Below are positions 7,164 through 16,369 of a stretch of DNA of 64,000 nt, piece by piece. The position numbers and the translations under genes are program-made. The first letter of the stretch is position 1, and every line of letters starts with the position of its first letter. The notes beneath the pieces were generated by a model, which saw nothing but the letters and a program-made list of their open reading frames with translations, ran no database searches and was not told where the DNA came from. Where the stretch lies: the NCBI GenBank assembly GCA_965249205.1, contig CBDFLL010000005.1:248001-312000 (forward strand). Reading direction: 5' to 3'. This stretch comes from JAQBVV01 sp965249205 (lineage in GTDB: Bacteria; Acidobacteriota; Vicinamibacteria; Vicinamibacterales; UBA2999).

Positions 7164-8951
7164 CTACTGGGTGTCCGCCGGTCTTTCCTGCAACCGCGCG
7201 ATCTTGTTCGACCGGTTGTAGGTGACCCAGATACTTGATGGACTCGTGCTGTCGTCAACGGTGAGATGCCGGAGGTCGGTGCCGCGGGTCGGCAACTGGA
7301 ACTCCGTGAGCTGTTCGGTGGTGGGGTCGAGCTTGAAGATGCGGTCGGCATTCTGCGCCGGAATCCAGACCATGCCGTTCTTGTCGACGGTCGCGAAATA
7401 GGGCGCGCTTCCCTCGGGCAACGCATACTCCTCGACCACCTGTTTGGTGCGAATATCGATCTTCGCGACCTCGTCTGACTTGTTCAGCGCCACCCACATG
7501 TAGTTGCCGCCGTTGCGACCACCCGAGCCGAGCCTGCGGGGCCCTTTCCCGTTCGGCGGCCCGTTGTTCATGCCGACCGCGACAGTTCGGTCCTTCTCGG
7601 TCAAACCGGAGAACGCGATCGGCTCGAATTTGATGTGCCCGGTCTCCCCGCTCTTCGTGTCGAGCCACGCCACGCTTTCGGTGCCCGCCCGGGCGAGCCA
7701 GACGTTGTCCTCGGAATCGACGGCGAGCCCGTATTGATTCTGATCGCTGGGACGCGAGCCCTCGAGGTACGGCACCGGATAGTAGGTGTACTCCCCGGTC
7801 TTCGGATTGAGCTTCAGGGCGCCGTTGCGGGATGGGGCCCAGGCGTTGCCCTGCGAATCGACGTCGATATGACCGCCGGCCCCTGGAATCGAGTCGGGCG
7901 GAGCGAAATGCACGAACTCCTCGGTCTTCGTGTCGAACATCAGGATCGCGCCGTCCGGCTGGCCGCCCTGGAAGACCGTGTCCGTTTCCCGATCGCCCCA
8001 GATGCCGTGTGAACGGGTGGCCACGCCTTCCTCGTCGGGCATCGCGTAGTCGGTCCACAGACCCGTCCGCGGATCCAGCTTCCCTGTGGTGCGGCCCATG
8101 CTCCGGTCGTCCGAGACCCAGAGGTTGCCCTGGCTGTCGACCCAGATATCGCGCGCGCCCTTGCTCTCGTATCGAGTCGAGATGCCCTCGGTCCAGAAGG
8201 TGCCGGTGTGCGCCGAGATGGGTCTCCCCTGCCGCGGAATGTCGTATTCGGTGATCACGACCTGCGTCGCGGCTCCCGCTGGACGCGGACCGGGCGTGGG
8301 CAGCAGGTCCTCGCTCACGCGGCCCAGGTACTGGGCAAGCTCGTCCTTGTAGGCCTGCCATGTCGGGTTCCCCGCTCCCGGGTCCCTGACCGGCGGGATG
8401 CCCCGCGCCATCACGTCGATGATGTTCGCCCAGCCGCGTTCGTCAAACCGGGCCTGGAGCGTGACGGCGGCACCGTGGCACGCCGTGCAGTTGTTTCGAA
8501 GCAGGTGCTTCATCCGGCGCTCCTGGTCGTTGCCTTCTGGCAACGCGGCAAACCACTCGGGCCCATCCAGCTGCCGGGTGACGACCTCTGGATCGGCCAA
8601 CGATCGCATCGTCAGATCACGATCGACCCGCTTGTCATCCGCCAAGCTGAACTCCGCCCGCGCGATGTCGTAGCCCTTTGCCTGCGCCCACATCGAGTAC
8701 TCGCCGGCGCCGAGCGGCGGGAAGCTGTACCTGCCCTGGGTATCGGTGTAGACCGACGTCGTCCAGGTCTCATCAGACGTTCGCGCCGAGACGACGACCC
8801 CTTCCATCGGGCTCCCGTCTGCGGCCGTGACCGTTCCCAGCATCAACCCGCTGCCGGCGGCACCCGACTGGGTGAAGGCCGACCCGGTCCAAAGGACTCC
8901 CATGATCACGATGGCGACGGGCGTGATGACCCACCATTTCACGTTGGACAA
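7164..8951 (-). CDS. Virginiamycin-B-lyase-like propeller with N-terminal regulatory domain and c-heme site
   Basis: 595 residues. The N-terminus has a signal/membrane segment (VITPVAIVIMGVLWTGSAFT), then a carboxypeptidase-regulatory-like sandwich (GTVTAADGSPMEGVVVSART). A single heme-c site NNCTACHG follows near residue 155, and the rest is a beta-propeller made of repeats such as DIWVDSQGNLWVSDD and GLAVDSEDNVWLARAG. The propeller resembles virginiamycin B lyase-like/SMP-30-like families. The heme site suggests an electron-transfer or sensing role rather than antibiotic cleavage. It is 26 bases downstream of a cytochrome c gene on the same strand and probably co-transcribed with it. Confidence 0.82.
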   Translation of the reverse strand: MSNVKWWVITPVAIVIMGVLWTGSAFTQSGAAGSGLMLGTVTAADGSPMEGVVVSARTSDETWTTSVYTDTQGRYSFPPLGAGEYSMWAQAKGYDIARAEFSLADDKRVDRDLTMRSLADPEVVTRQLDGPEWFAALPEGNDQERRMKHLLRNNCTACHGAAVTLQARFDERGWANIIDVMARGIPPVRDPGAGNPTWQAYKDELAQYLGRVSEDLLPTPGPRPAGAATQVVITEYDIPRQGRPISAHTGTFWTEGISTRYESKGARDIWVDSQGNLWVSDDRSMGRTTGKLDPRTGLWTDYAMPDEEGVATRSHGIWGDRETDTVFQGGQPDGAILMFDTKTEEFVHFAPPDSIPGAGGHIDVDSQGNAWAPSRNGALKLNPKTGEYTYYPVPYLEGSRPSDQNQYGLAVDSEDNVWLARAGTESVAWLDTKSGETGHIKFEPIAFSGLTEKDRTVAVGMNNGPPNGKGPRRLGSGGRNGGNYMWVALNKSDEVAKIDIRTKQVVEEYALPEGSAPYFATVDKNGMVWIPAQNADRIFKLDPTTEQLTEFQLPTRGTDLRHLTVDDSTSPSSIWVTYNRSNKIARLQERPADTQ

Positions 8952-8977
8952 GGTGCCCTCCTCACTAAAGAAGCCGT

Positions 8978-9394
8978 TTACAGAGTCTTCAAATGCGCGA
9001 TGAGTTCATCGAGTTGCGTGGGGGTGAGCGCGTTTCGGAAACCAGGCATGTCCACGCTACCTGTCTGAATAAACGCACGCACAGCCGCCTCTTGGTCCGC
9101 AGTCGCATCCCCGAGAATGCCTTCCAGGCTGACGTACGGTTCAAGCTGGCCGTTCTTTCGCCAGCGTCCCAGGTGGCAGACGCTACACTTCTGCTGGAAC
9201 CACCCTTCGCCTCTAAACTCAGGGGTGTCGCTGCGAGCGGCCTGTTCGATCGGGACGTCCACTCTCACGGTTTCGACAGCCGTGCGGGACGCTTCGACCG
9301 TCGTGACTTCGTTCGGCACCGACTGCGCCACCGTCGTGAGTCCCATGAGGCACACAGCCCCTGCCGCCAGTGCGACGGAAATTCCCCGTTTCAT
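8978..9394 (-). CDS. Small exported c-type cytochrome
   Basis: 138 residues from ATG 9394 (MKRGIS), with a signal peptide (SVALAAGAVCLMGLTTVAQ). The heme-binding CSVCH lies in GEGWFQQKCSVCHLGRW and the likely axial Met in SVDMPGFRN, followed by LTPTQLDELIAHLKTL, a class I cytochrome c ending. It is a periplasmic electron carrier. It heads a two-gene operon with the heme-containing propeller gene and may be that protein's partner. Confidence 0.88.
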   Translation of the reverse strand: MKRGISVALAAGAVCLMGLTTVAQSVPNEVTTVEASRTAVETVRVDVPIEQAARSDTPEFRGEGWFQQKCSVCHLGRWRKNGQLEPYVSLEGILGDATADQEAAVRAFIQTGSVDMPGFRNALTPTQLDELIAHLKTL

Positions 9395-9637
9395 GTCGTA
9401 CCCCCAACCTGAGACTCGGTCCCGCACGCCGCACGCCGTGGGCTCCTTGTATCACAGACCTGACGGCGCGGTCTTCCGATGATTTCCCGGACTGGCTCGG
9501 CTGGTCTGCGTTTTCGGACGCGTGCGACACCCTCATAGCACCCCTTGGTTGTCGTATATTTGGAGCAGGTCGGATGTGCGTATCGTCCCCAGCGGACGGA
9601 CACGCACGCAAGCGCATCAGTTCCAGGAGGAATCCCA
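9395..9637. other. Intergenic region between the cytochrome operon and the IS-stacked locus
   Basis: No gene is seen here. It should hold the divergent promoters for the cytochrome c operon (minus) and for the disrupted leader-like reading frame at 9638 (plus). I could not recognise a confident -35/-10 pair. Confidence 0.4.
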
Positions 9638-9675
9638 ATGCCGCGTCTTCGCTTCGGTTTTCTGTGTAGCTGCCT
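9638..9675 (+). pseudogene. N-terminal stub of a gene hit by three insertions
   Basis: AGGAGG at 9626-9631 precedes ATG 9638, which begins MPRLRFGFLCSCL and then enters the IS1595 element. Removing all three stacked elements and one copy of each target duplication joins this stub to the sequence at 13034, giving only MPRLRFGFLCSCLGSYL and a stop. Either a short peptide was encoded, or the original gene body had been lost before or independently of these insertions. Confidence 0.45.
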
Positions 9676-10718
9676 CGTGCTTATCCGGTTGTTTCAGCAA
9701 GCCACCACCGGTAGTGTATCGGCGTGGCGCGCCCGTCGTTTCCGAAGAATCTCCGGGAGTTTCAGCGGCAATTTGCGACCGCCGAGGCCTGTCAGGACTA
9801 CTTGGCGGCGTGCCGCTGGCCGGACGGCTTTGTGTGTCCCCGGTGCCGGCACGCGCGCGGCTATCGCCTGACCACACACCGGCGCTGGCAATGTGCGGCG
9901 TGCCGGTATCAGGTGTCGCTGACCGCCGGGACGATTCTCCACAACACGAAGACGCCGCTCCTGGTGTGGTTCTGGGCGGCCTATTTGACGGTTACCGACA
10001 AGCGGGGCCTCTCGGCGCTCCTGCTGCAGCGGCAGTTGGGCCTGCGGCGGTACGAAACGGCGTGGCTGCTGTTGCACAAGCTGCGGCGCGCGATGGTGAA
10101 CGCGGGGCGGGAGCCCTTGTACGGCGACGTGGAGATCGATGACACCTGGGTGGGCGCGCCCAGGCCGGCCTGCGCGGCAGTCGCCAACTCAAGGGGCGGA
10201 AAGCCGCGCTGGTGCTGGTGGCGGTGGAACGACGCGGGGATCGGTCGGGTCGGGTCCGCATGTCCGTGATCCCGAACTTCAAACAATCGACGATGCTCGC
10301 GTTCGTCACTCACCACATTGCGCCGGGGGCGACGGTCTACACCGACGGGCTGAAAAGTTTCGATGGGCTCCAGGCCGCTGACGTGAGACACGTCGCCCGC
10401 CCGCAACCGATCCGGAGCGCCCTGCACAGGGGGGTGCCCTCCGTCGTGCCTTTGGCCGACCGCGTCATCGGCAATTGCCAACAGTGGTTGATTGGCACGC
10501 ACCACGGCGTCAGCAAGGCGCAACTACAGGTCTACCTCGATGAGTTCGTGTTTCGGCACAATCGGCGGCGGCACCCGATGGCCGCCTTTCAGACCCTGCT
10601 GGGCCTGGGGACCGGACGGACGCCCACGCCCGCCCGACGGATTCGCGGCGCGCAGGACGTGCGCCCCCCAGGCTGATCGCAAGATATAGGGGTTAGCTGA
10701 AACAACCGGATAAGCACG
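9676..10718 (+). mobile_element. IS1595-family insertion sequence, copy 1
   Basis: A 1,043-bp element with terminal inverted repeats (left CGTGCTTATCCGGTTGTTTC, right its complement before 10718). It is flanked by an exact 8-bp duplication AGCTGCCT at 9668-9675 and 10719-10726; eight bases is the usual duplication for IS1595. It is one base shorter than the copy at 61656 because of a deletion inside the transposase gene. It is one layer of a three-element stack. Confidence 0.93.
9724..10676 (+). pseudogene. IS1595 transposase, frameshifted
   Basis: Same sequence as the intact 317-residue transposase at 61704 apart from one missing C: the run at 10159-10161 has three Cs where the other copy has four (62139-62142). 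The frame breaks just after the DDE motif EIDDTWVGAP, leaving fragments 9724-10269 and 10212-10676. The product should be inactive, so mobility would depend on the other copy. Confidence 0.9.
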
Positions 10719-10729
10719 AGCTGCCTAGG

Positions 10730-11766
10730 TGTCTTTGCTAAACACGTTGTTCATCCGGAGCACTCTGAAAAGAATGGAGTTTCCAGACCACCGTTCTGAC
10801 CAGAGGAGGCCCCGGATGACGCTTCATCGTAATGCCAAGACGACCCCGACTTCGCGCCTGGAATTGGTGCGCCGTGTCCTGTTCGATGAGTGGGCGCACG
10901 ACGCCGTGGCCGAGGGCTACGGCGTAAGTGTCCGCACGGTTGCGAAATGGGTGCGCCGGTTCCGCGAAGAGGGTGCAGCCGGGCTGGAGGACCGATCGTC
11001 CCGGCCGCAGCGGACTCCGCATGTCACGCCGGCGATCCGGGTCACGTTCATCCGGCAGCTCCGCGAGCAACACGGCCTGCCGGCCTGGGCCATTGCCCGC
11101 GCCTTGCGGATGCCCCGCTCGACGGTGGGGGCCTGGCTGCGGCGGCTGGGACTCAACCGGCTCCCAGGCCCGCCGCCCGTCCCGATCCAGCGCTACGAGT
11201 GGCCGCACCCTGGCGATCTGCTACACGTGGACATCAAGCCGCGGGGGCGCTTTCGGCGTGTAGGCCATCGGATTCATGGGAATCCCCGGCAGGCGTCACC
11301 GGGGGCGGGCTGGGAGTACGTGCATGTGGCGGTGGACGACCATACGCGGCTGGCCTACGTCGAGGTCCTGGGCGACCAGACGGGGACCACCTGTGCCGCT
11401 TTCTTGGACCGAGCCGTCGCTTGGTACGCGGCGCGGCAGATCACCGTCCATCGCGTCATGAGCGATAACGGCAGCGGCTACGTGTCCCGGCGGTTTCGGA
11501 CAGCCTGTCAGGCCCACGCGCTGCGCCATCTGCGGACGCGCCCCTATACGCCGCGGACCAACGGCAAGGCTGAGCGCTTCATTCAGACGCTGCTGCGTGA
11601 GTGGGCCTATGTCCAGCCGTATCAGACGTCTCGCCACCGCCGGCGAGCCCTTCGCCCGTGGCTGCGCTACTACAATCACGACCGGCCGCACGCCAGCTTG
11701 CACTATGAACCGCCCGTGTCACGACTCACGAGTGCTGCGTGATGAACAACGTGTTTGACTTCAACA
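10730..11766 (+). mobile_element. IS481-family insertion sequence
   Basis: A 1,037-bp element starting and ending with TGT/ACA. Its 26-bp terminal inverted repeats match at 20 positions, including the 16 bases AAACACGTTGTTCATC. The 6-bp target duplication is CCTAGG: the left copy is 10724-10729, and the right copy (11767-11771 plus 13034) was itself split by an IS5 insertion at its inner CTAG. It lies directly beside the IS1595 copy. Confidence 0.9.
10816..11742 (+). CDS. IS481-family transposase
   Basis: 308 residues from ATG 10816, selected because GAGGAGG at 10803-10809 is ideally placed; the longer frame from 10729 runs into the inverted repeat. An N-terminal helix-turn-helix (AEGYGVSVRTVAKWVRRFRE) is followed by an rve integrase core with the DDE triad in HVDIKPR, VMSDNGSGY and NGKAERFIQT. 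It appears complete. It is the only IS481 copy in the window apart from a ~30-bp look-alike in the repeats near 1494. Confidence 0.93.
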   Translation: MTLHRNAKTTPTSRLELVRRVLFDEWAHDAVAEGYGVSVRTVAKWVRRFREEGAAGLEDRSSRPQRTPHVTPAIRVTFIRQLREQHGLPAWAIARALRMPRSTVGAWLRRLGLNRLPGPPPVPIQRYEWPHPGDLLHVDIKPRGRFRRVGHRIHGNPRQASPGAGWEYVHVAVDDHTRLAYVEVLGDQTGTTCAAFLDRAVAWYAARQITVHRVMSDNGSGYVSRRFRTACQAHALRHLRTRPYTPRTNGKAERFIQTLLREWAYVQPYQTSRHRRRALRPWLRYYNHDRPHASLHYEPPVSRLTSAA

Positions 11767-11771
11767 CCTAG

Positions 11772-13029
11772 CAGGCTGCTGAAGAACCCGGGTGATCGGG
11801 CCGTTTTCTAAGGATCATGCGAGTCACCACCGACCGACAACGGTGCGCACGGCTGTGCGCTGGCCCCGATCGGTGATCAGGGACACCTCGCCTCCAGATT
11901 CCGCAGCCGGACCAAGTTATAGACCGTGGCGGCGAAGGTAAGCTGCCAATCCACGAGGGCGACACCGCGATGCCGGAGTTTGCGCAAGCCGCCGACGGTC
12001 TTCATCCAGCCAAAGACCTGTTCTACGAGTTTCCGTTTCCGCTGACTGACGTGATAGCCCGCATGCCGCGTGGTCCGGCCATCGATCGCACTCCAGCGGA
12101 CCTTCTGAGCAACGTGGGGCGTGACGGCCCGGATACGGACAGCGGCCACAAAGCTTGCCACATCGTAGCCCTTGTCCGCCCCGACCGTGCTGCCCGGCGG
12201 CGCGCTGGCCTCCAGCAACAGCGCCGCTGCCTCGCGTTCGGCGGTCCCCGTCGCGTGAGTCGCGCAGACGTTGGCGACAAGTCCCTGTCGATTGTCCAGC
12301 AGCACGTGGCCCAGATACGCCAGCTTGGCTTCCTTCCCCTGGCCCTTCCGAGGCAGCATCGCCTCCGGATCGGTCGTCGACTGGTGCGTGTCGTTGCGCC
12401 GCCGCTCCCCGTGGAAGTTGACCGTGGGATTCCCGGGGTCATCGGGCGGGTCGCTCTCCGCCGCGTCCCGGCACCGAAAGCTCTTCAGGCTGGCCCACGC
12501 TTCCAATTGGGTCCCATCCACAGTGAAGTGTTCGTCCGAGAGCAGCCCGGCCGCCCGCGCGTGGGCCTGCACCGCATCAAAGAAGGCGGCCGCGAGATCG
12601 CCCGCCAGCAGCCGGTCGCGATTCTTGGTAAACGTGGTGGGATGCCAAACCGGGTCGTCCAAATTCAAGCCCACGAACCAGCGGAACAGCAGGTTGTAAT
12701 TGAGCTCTTCCATCAGCACACCGTGTAGAGCACCTGCAGCAACAACGCGCGCAGCAGCTGTTCCGGCGGGATCGACGGACGCCCTGTGTTGGCGTACAGG
12801 CCGGCGAACCTGCGCGACATCGTTCTCAGCGCTTCGTCCGTCAGCGCGCGAACCGCGCGGAGCGGATGGTCGGCTGGCACGCGCTGTTCCGGCGACAGGT
12901 AGCTGAACATGTGAGTGCTTTGCTCATCGTGTCCGCGCATGATGGGGCTCCCTTCAGCGGTGTTGGGAGCATGGTAGTACGCCGGGATCGATCTGTCGAT
13001 CCCATTTCACGGAGTTTTTCAGCAGCCTG
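11772..13029 (-). mobile_element. IS5-family insertion sequence, copy A (decayed)
   Basis: A 1,258-bp version of the 1,295-bp element, flanked by CTAG at 11768-11771 and 13030-13033. It lacks 24 bp after about 11875 (the GC-rich hairpin region beyond the transposase) and 13 bp near 12717 inside the gene. It sits inside the right-hand target duplication of the IS481 element, so it arrived after IS481. It is the oldest-looking IS5 copy here. Confidence 0.93.
11877..12940 (-). pseudogene. IS5-family transposase, frameshifted (copy A)
   Basis: Identical in style to the 358-residue transposase of the other copies, but a 13-bp deletion near 12717 removes codons for VRSERLL and shifts frame after residue ~75 (ALLLQVLYTVC-stop). 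The remainder stays open from 12719 to 11877. Not expected to be functional. Confidence 0.9.
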
Positions 13030-13143
13030 CTAGGTTCGTACCTATGAGGAAGTATTAGCGACCTTGGGCCTCCCCACTCCCCTCTCCGACAGCGCCCAAT
13101 GTCGCCGCCAACAGCGATGCTCGTTGCACACCCATGCGTCGAA

Positions 13144-14555
13144 TCAGCCTATCCACCGATCAATGGCCTCGGCCACCCGCTCGGCAGCCCGCCCATCGCA
13201 GAGGCCACACTGCTGCTGGCGAACACGAGCCCTGCCGTCGGCGTCCCGTTCGGGTTCGTCTAGGTAGTTGCCGATCTCACGGAGCATGTCGTCAAAGCTA
13301 TTGGCCACACGCAGGCCCTTGAGTCCAATGAGTTTGGCGTAGTGGATATAGTCCTGGGTGCGGCGCGCCGAGCGCCACCACGGCAGGGATTTGTCGGCAT
13401 CGAAGGACGTCAATACGACCGGACGGTCATGTAGAATCGCATCGATCGATAGAGTGGATGCGGAGTTGAGGGCCACCGCAGCGGTCGACAGCAGTGCACC
13501 GAGTTCGGTGAGATCCTCTCGGGTGGTATTCCAGGCCAGGGTACTATCGCGGATCGCTGGGGCATGAACTGCGACGCGATCCGAAACCAGGCGCTGCAAA
13601 CGGGGCAACCAAGAATCGTCGGCCACTTTGCCGGTAGAATTTTGCGGTGGAGTCTGATGATCAACTGCATGTCGCGACCAAAGCGGTCGTCGCTAACCGA
13701 GCGGGCCAGCTGCCCGACAATGTCACCCTCCTGCGGAGCAAGGTATGGCGAGCTCATGCCAAAGAGCAGATAAGGCCGGGAAGGCCGCAAGCCCAACCGA
13801 CAGAGCAATGCCCCGACGTCATAGGCCTGTGCCTGACCGACATGGGTATCAAAATGAGGAACACCAACTTCTGCGATACGATCGGCGTCGATGCCGTAAT
13901 ACTGCCGAATTTCAGACGCCATGATCTGGCCCCAGACCAAGAACCGTTGGGACACCGACTGAAAGCGCCCCTTCGCAGTAACATTGTCCCAGCTGAGAGG
14001 TTCGGTAGCGGTAAGCATGCCGAGCTTTTCGGCCTCCCGAAGCACCACCGCATCCAAAATCGCCGACGGAAAGGTCGCCACGACAATCTTCGGCTGAACT
14101 GATTGCAGCAATCGGCCGACGCTAGCACTACGCAGGACCAGTTATTGGGCGCCGAAGGCGATGTCTCTGAGAGCGACGTGGCGCTGAAGCACACGGTTGA
14201 GCCCGTACAGCCCAAGAGCTTTGAGGCGCGGCAGGGGATTCTTTCGGCTAAGGACTTCTCGCTGGAACTTGGCGAACAACGCAGGGTTGCCGCGCACATC
14301 CTCAAACAGATAACGGCGCAGCTGCTCCGCATCGAATAGCCGCGCTAATCGGGGCGTGGACATCTCAAAGACACGTACACCCCGAGGCTCGGTATCCGCT
14401 CGAAGTGATTGCGACGAACCGGTCGGAGCAATCAGTCCCACCGATAGACCTCGAGCCTGCAGCGCCTCCACCACCTCCGAATGAAGGATCATACGAGCCG
14501 ATAAACCGTGGGCGATGACGTAGAGAACGTCGACTTCTGAGTTGGACAATGACAT
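13144..14555 (-). pseudogene. Decayed GT-B-type glycosyltransferase-like gene
   Basis: The start is ATG 14555 (MSLSNSEVDVLYVIAHGLSA). The frame is closed by an in-frame TAA at 14142-14144 and then continues in the same frame (SVGRLLQSVQPKIVVATFPS). A one-base loss in the A-run at about 13641-13646 shifts it again before DDSWLPRLQRLVSDRVAVHA. The restored ~470-residue protein has a Rossmann-like N-half and a C-half with STLSIDAILHDRPVVLTSFD, resembling CDP-glycerol glycerophosphotransferase or UDP-GlcNAc 2-epimerase-like GT-B proteins of surface polysaccharide synthesis. The exact family is uncertain. Two independent lesions make it a pseudogene unless they are sequence errors. Confidence 0.75.
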
Positions 14556-14690
14556 CAATCGGTGCCCTTGTGTGAGCTTGCCCCTATTCGCAGCTGGACC
14601 CTTGAGCAAGCTAACCGGAAATCCTCGACCTCTATGGCCTCCCGCCACTTTCCGTTACAAGCGCCGGTCTTCTGAGGGATCTACTCCAGT

Positions 14691-14766
14691 GGGGGCTTAG
14701 CTCAACTGGCAGAGTAATGGACTCTTAATCCATAGGTCGACGGTTCGATTCCGTCTGCCCTCACCA
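14691..14766 (+). tRNA. tRNA-Lys (anticodon CTT)
   Basis: A 76-nt cloverleaf with encoded CCA. The anticodon arm is ATGGA-CTCTTAA-TCCAT with anticodon CTT, and the T arm is GACGG-TTCGATT-CCGTC. The acceptor stem pairs GGGGGCT with TGCCCTC with one G-U and one U-U at its base. The D arm is GCTC/GAGT. Confidence 0.95.
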
Positions 14767-14898
14767 AAAGCCCTTCTCTTACAACGGATTTTGACAGCCG
14801 CGCTCTTGCTGCCACGGACTCCTGCGTGCGACGTCGACGTCCCCCCGATTTTGAGTAGCACTCTGGTTTAGAGTTCGGCTGCGTGAAAGGGTCGAACA

Positions 14899-15021
14899 AT
14901 GAAGCAACGATTCACCGAAGGGCAGATCGTGGGCTTCCTCCGGGAGGCGGATGCGGGATTGTCAATCAAGGACCCGTGCCTGCGCCATAGGAACCATGCT
15001 CAGCAAGAACGCTCGCATTGA
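14899..15021 (+). pseudogene. IS3-family orfA remnant
   Basis: ATG 14899 begins MKQRFTEGQIVGFLREADAG, the typical N-terminus of IS3-family OrfA (helix-turn-helix of the two-frame transposase). Homology ends after about residue 31 (IKDPCLRH) and the frame stops at 15021. No OrfB core follows. The AT-richer segment upstream (about 14850-14890) may be the element's old left end. From 15022 to 15120 I see nothing recognisable. Confidence 0.7.
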
Positions 15022-15120
15022 TACCTACCTCTGAGACGACAGGTCTCGCGAACCCACTATCGTCTGTCTCCCATGCCGGCCACACCGACCGGGGACCTTA
15101 TCCCGTACGGGCCGAGACTA

Positions 15121-15513
15121 CTAGTCCCAATGGATTTCGACACCGTGGCCTCGCCCGGGATCGCCATGGTCGGGTGTCACAAACCCGAGCAGACAGCCGT
15201 TGGAGCCGTCGCGGAGCACATGGCACCGCACCTTGATGCGATCGCCCACCTGGACATCCTCACGCTTGGCTCCGTTCTGAATCATCCGGTTCGGACCGGC
15301 GGCTTCCAGCGCCCATGTGACCGTCTCACCGTTGTCGTCCTCGACGTCGAGGTAGAGCCATGAATGCGGAACGATCAAGTGGAGTTCAGAGACCGTGCCC
15401 TCCATGTCTGTCCACACTGTGACTTCGTAACCATTGTGGGAATGGTGCGCCCACGCCGGCAGGGCCAAGGCAACCACACACATGGCCGTGAGCATGAAGA
15501 ATTTGCGCTGCAT
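15121..15513 (-). CDS. DUF6152 family exported protein
   Basis: 130 residues from ATG 15513 (MQRKFFMLTA), chosen because AGGAGG lies just upstream. The signal peptide ends ALPAWA, and the mature protein starts HHSHNGYEV, matching the AHHSF start of DUF6152. The domain continues with MEGTVSELHLIVPHSWLYLD, WALEAAGPNRM and VQVGDRIKVRCHVLRDGSNG. The function of this periplasmic OB-like family is unknown. It is on the same strand as, and 62 bases downstream of, the exported gene ending at 15576. A second DUF6152 member lies at 48454. Confidence 0.85.
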   Translation of the reverse strand: MQRKFFMLTAMCVVALALPAWAHHSHNGYEVTVWTDMEGTVSELHLIVPHSWLYLDVEDDNGETVTWALEAAGPNRMIQNGAKREDVQVGDRIKVRCHVLRDGSNGCLLGFVTPDHGDPGRGHGVEIHWD

Positions 15514-15575
15514 GGTCGTCCTCCTCCGCTGCGAACACGAGTTATCCGTCCTGCTGCCCCGGGCCCCGTCCCCGT

Positions 15576-16232
15576 TCACCTCGTGCGTGGGGTCGGTGGG
15601 TAGCCGTTCGAGTAGAGCTGAGTACCCACCCAGCTGTAGCGGACCGGGTTCCACTCCTCGTCAAGAAATCGAAGCGACACTTGAAAGAGCCCCGGCGCCG
15701 GAGCGCCTGGCGGCACCGTCGCCTCCAAAATGTAGAGGCGGTTTTCGTGCATATGGACGACGGCAAAAGTGCGTGACTGGTCGGCGTTGGTGAGATGTAT
15801 CTCGTGGCCTTCAACTCTGTCCGAGTTGTAGTGCGCGTAGTGCGTGACGTCGACGCCATCTCTGTTGATGAAATTCCACGACGCATAGACGATGGCTCCG
15901 CGCACCTCCTCCGGCCCGTCGTCCTGGCAGCTGTCCCCGTCGCCGCCTGCCGCGACGCAGGTCTTGATTCGTTCCTGGTGTATTGCGACGGCGTCCGCGT
16001 AGTTGACCACGGTGACCGAGTAGCGGCCCCGTCGATTGTCGATGCTGTGCGCGCGTCCCGGTAAGGAAATGCGATATTCGGCTGCGTAAGTGATGTCCTC
16101 TACCGTTGGCTCTCCGGGAAAGCTGACGCTGAAGTAGTCTTCCCGACTGACATATTCGGTCCACGCCTGGGCAAAAGCGAGCCCCGAGGTACACATGATG
16201 AGCGCGGCCGACATCAGTGGAACAAGACGCAT
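15576..16232 (-). CDS. Exported protein of unknown function
   Basis: 218 residues from ATG 16232, preceded by GGGAGGATCGATT. Signal peptide: LVPLMSAALIMCTSGLAFAQ. The mature part (WTEYVSREDYFSVSFPGEPT, HYAHYNSDRVEGHEIHLTNA, VSLRFLDEEWNPVRYSWVG) resembles periplasmic proteins with the 'fsvsfPgeP' start that occur beside envelope genes, but I cannot name a function. Probably co-transcribed with the DUF6152 gene downstream. Confidence 0.75.
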   Translation of the reverse strand: MRLVPLMSAALIMCTSGLAFAQAWTEYVSREDYFSVSFPGEPTVEDITYAAEYRISLPGRAHSIDNRRGRYSVTVVNYADAVAIHQERIKTCVAAGGDGDSCQDDGPEEVRGAIVYASWNFINRDGVDVTHYAHYNSDRVEGHEIHLTNADQSRTFAVVHMHENRLYILEATVPPGAPAPGLFQVSLRFLDEEWNPVRYSWVGTQLYSNGYPPTPRTR

Positions 16233-16369
16233 AATCGATCCTCCCAAGTTCCCAGCCCACCGAAGCGGGACTGCCATGGTGGCTCTCCCGTCGGGCACAT
16301 ACTACACCCGGCGAGCGCCGACTGTAGTACGTGTGTGCGCTCAGGACAGGGCTCGATTCCTAGTCTGCA

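Noticed and set aside
7164..8951. Streptogramin-resistance lyase (Vgb)
   Set aside because: Propeller resemblance only; the heme-c motif, regulatory domain and cytochrome neighbour argue against a resistance enzyme.
9676..13029. Composite transposon carrying cargo
   Set aside because: Each of the three elements has its own target duplication and there is no passenger gene between them.
14702..14899. Minus-strand frame ending RADGIEPSTYGLRVHYSAS
   Set aside because: This is the antisense of tRNA-Lys and its flank, a well-known spurious translation.
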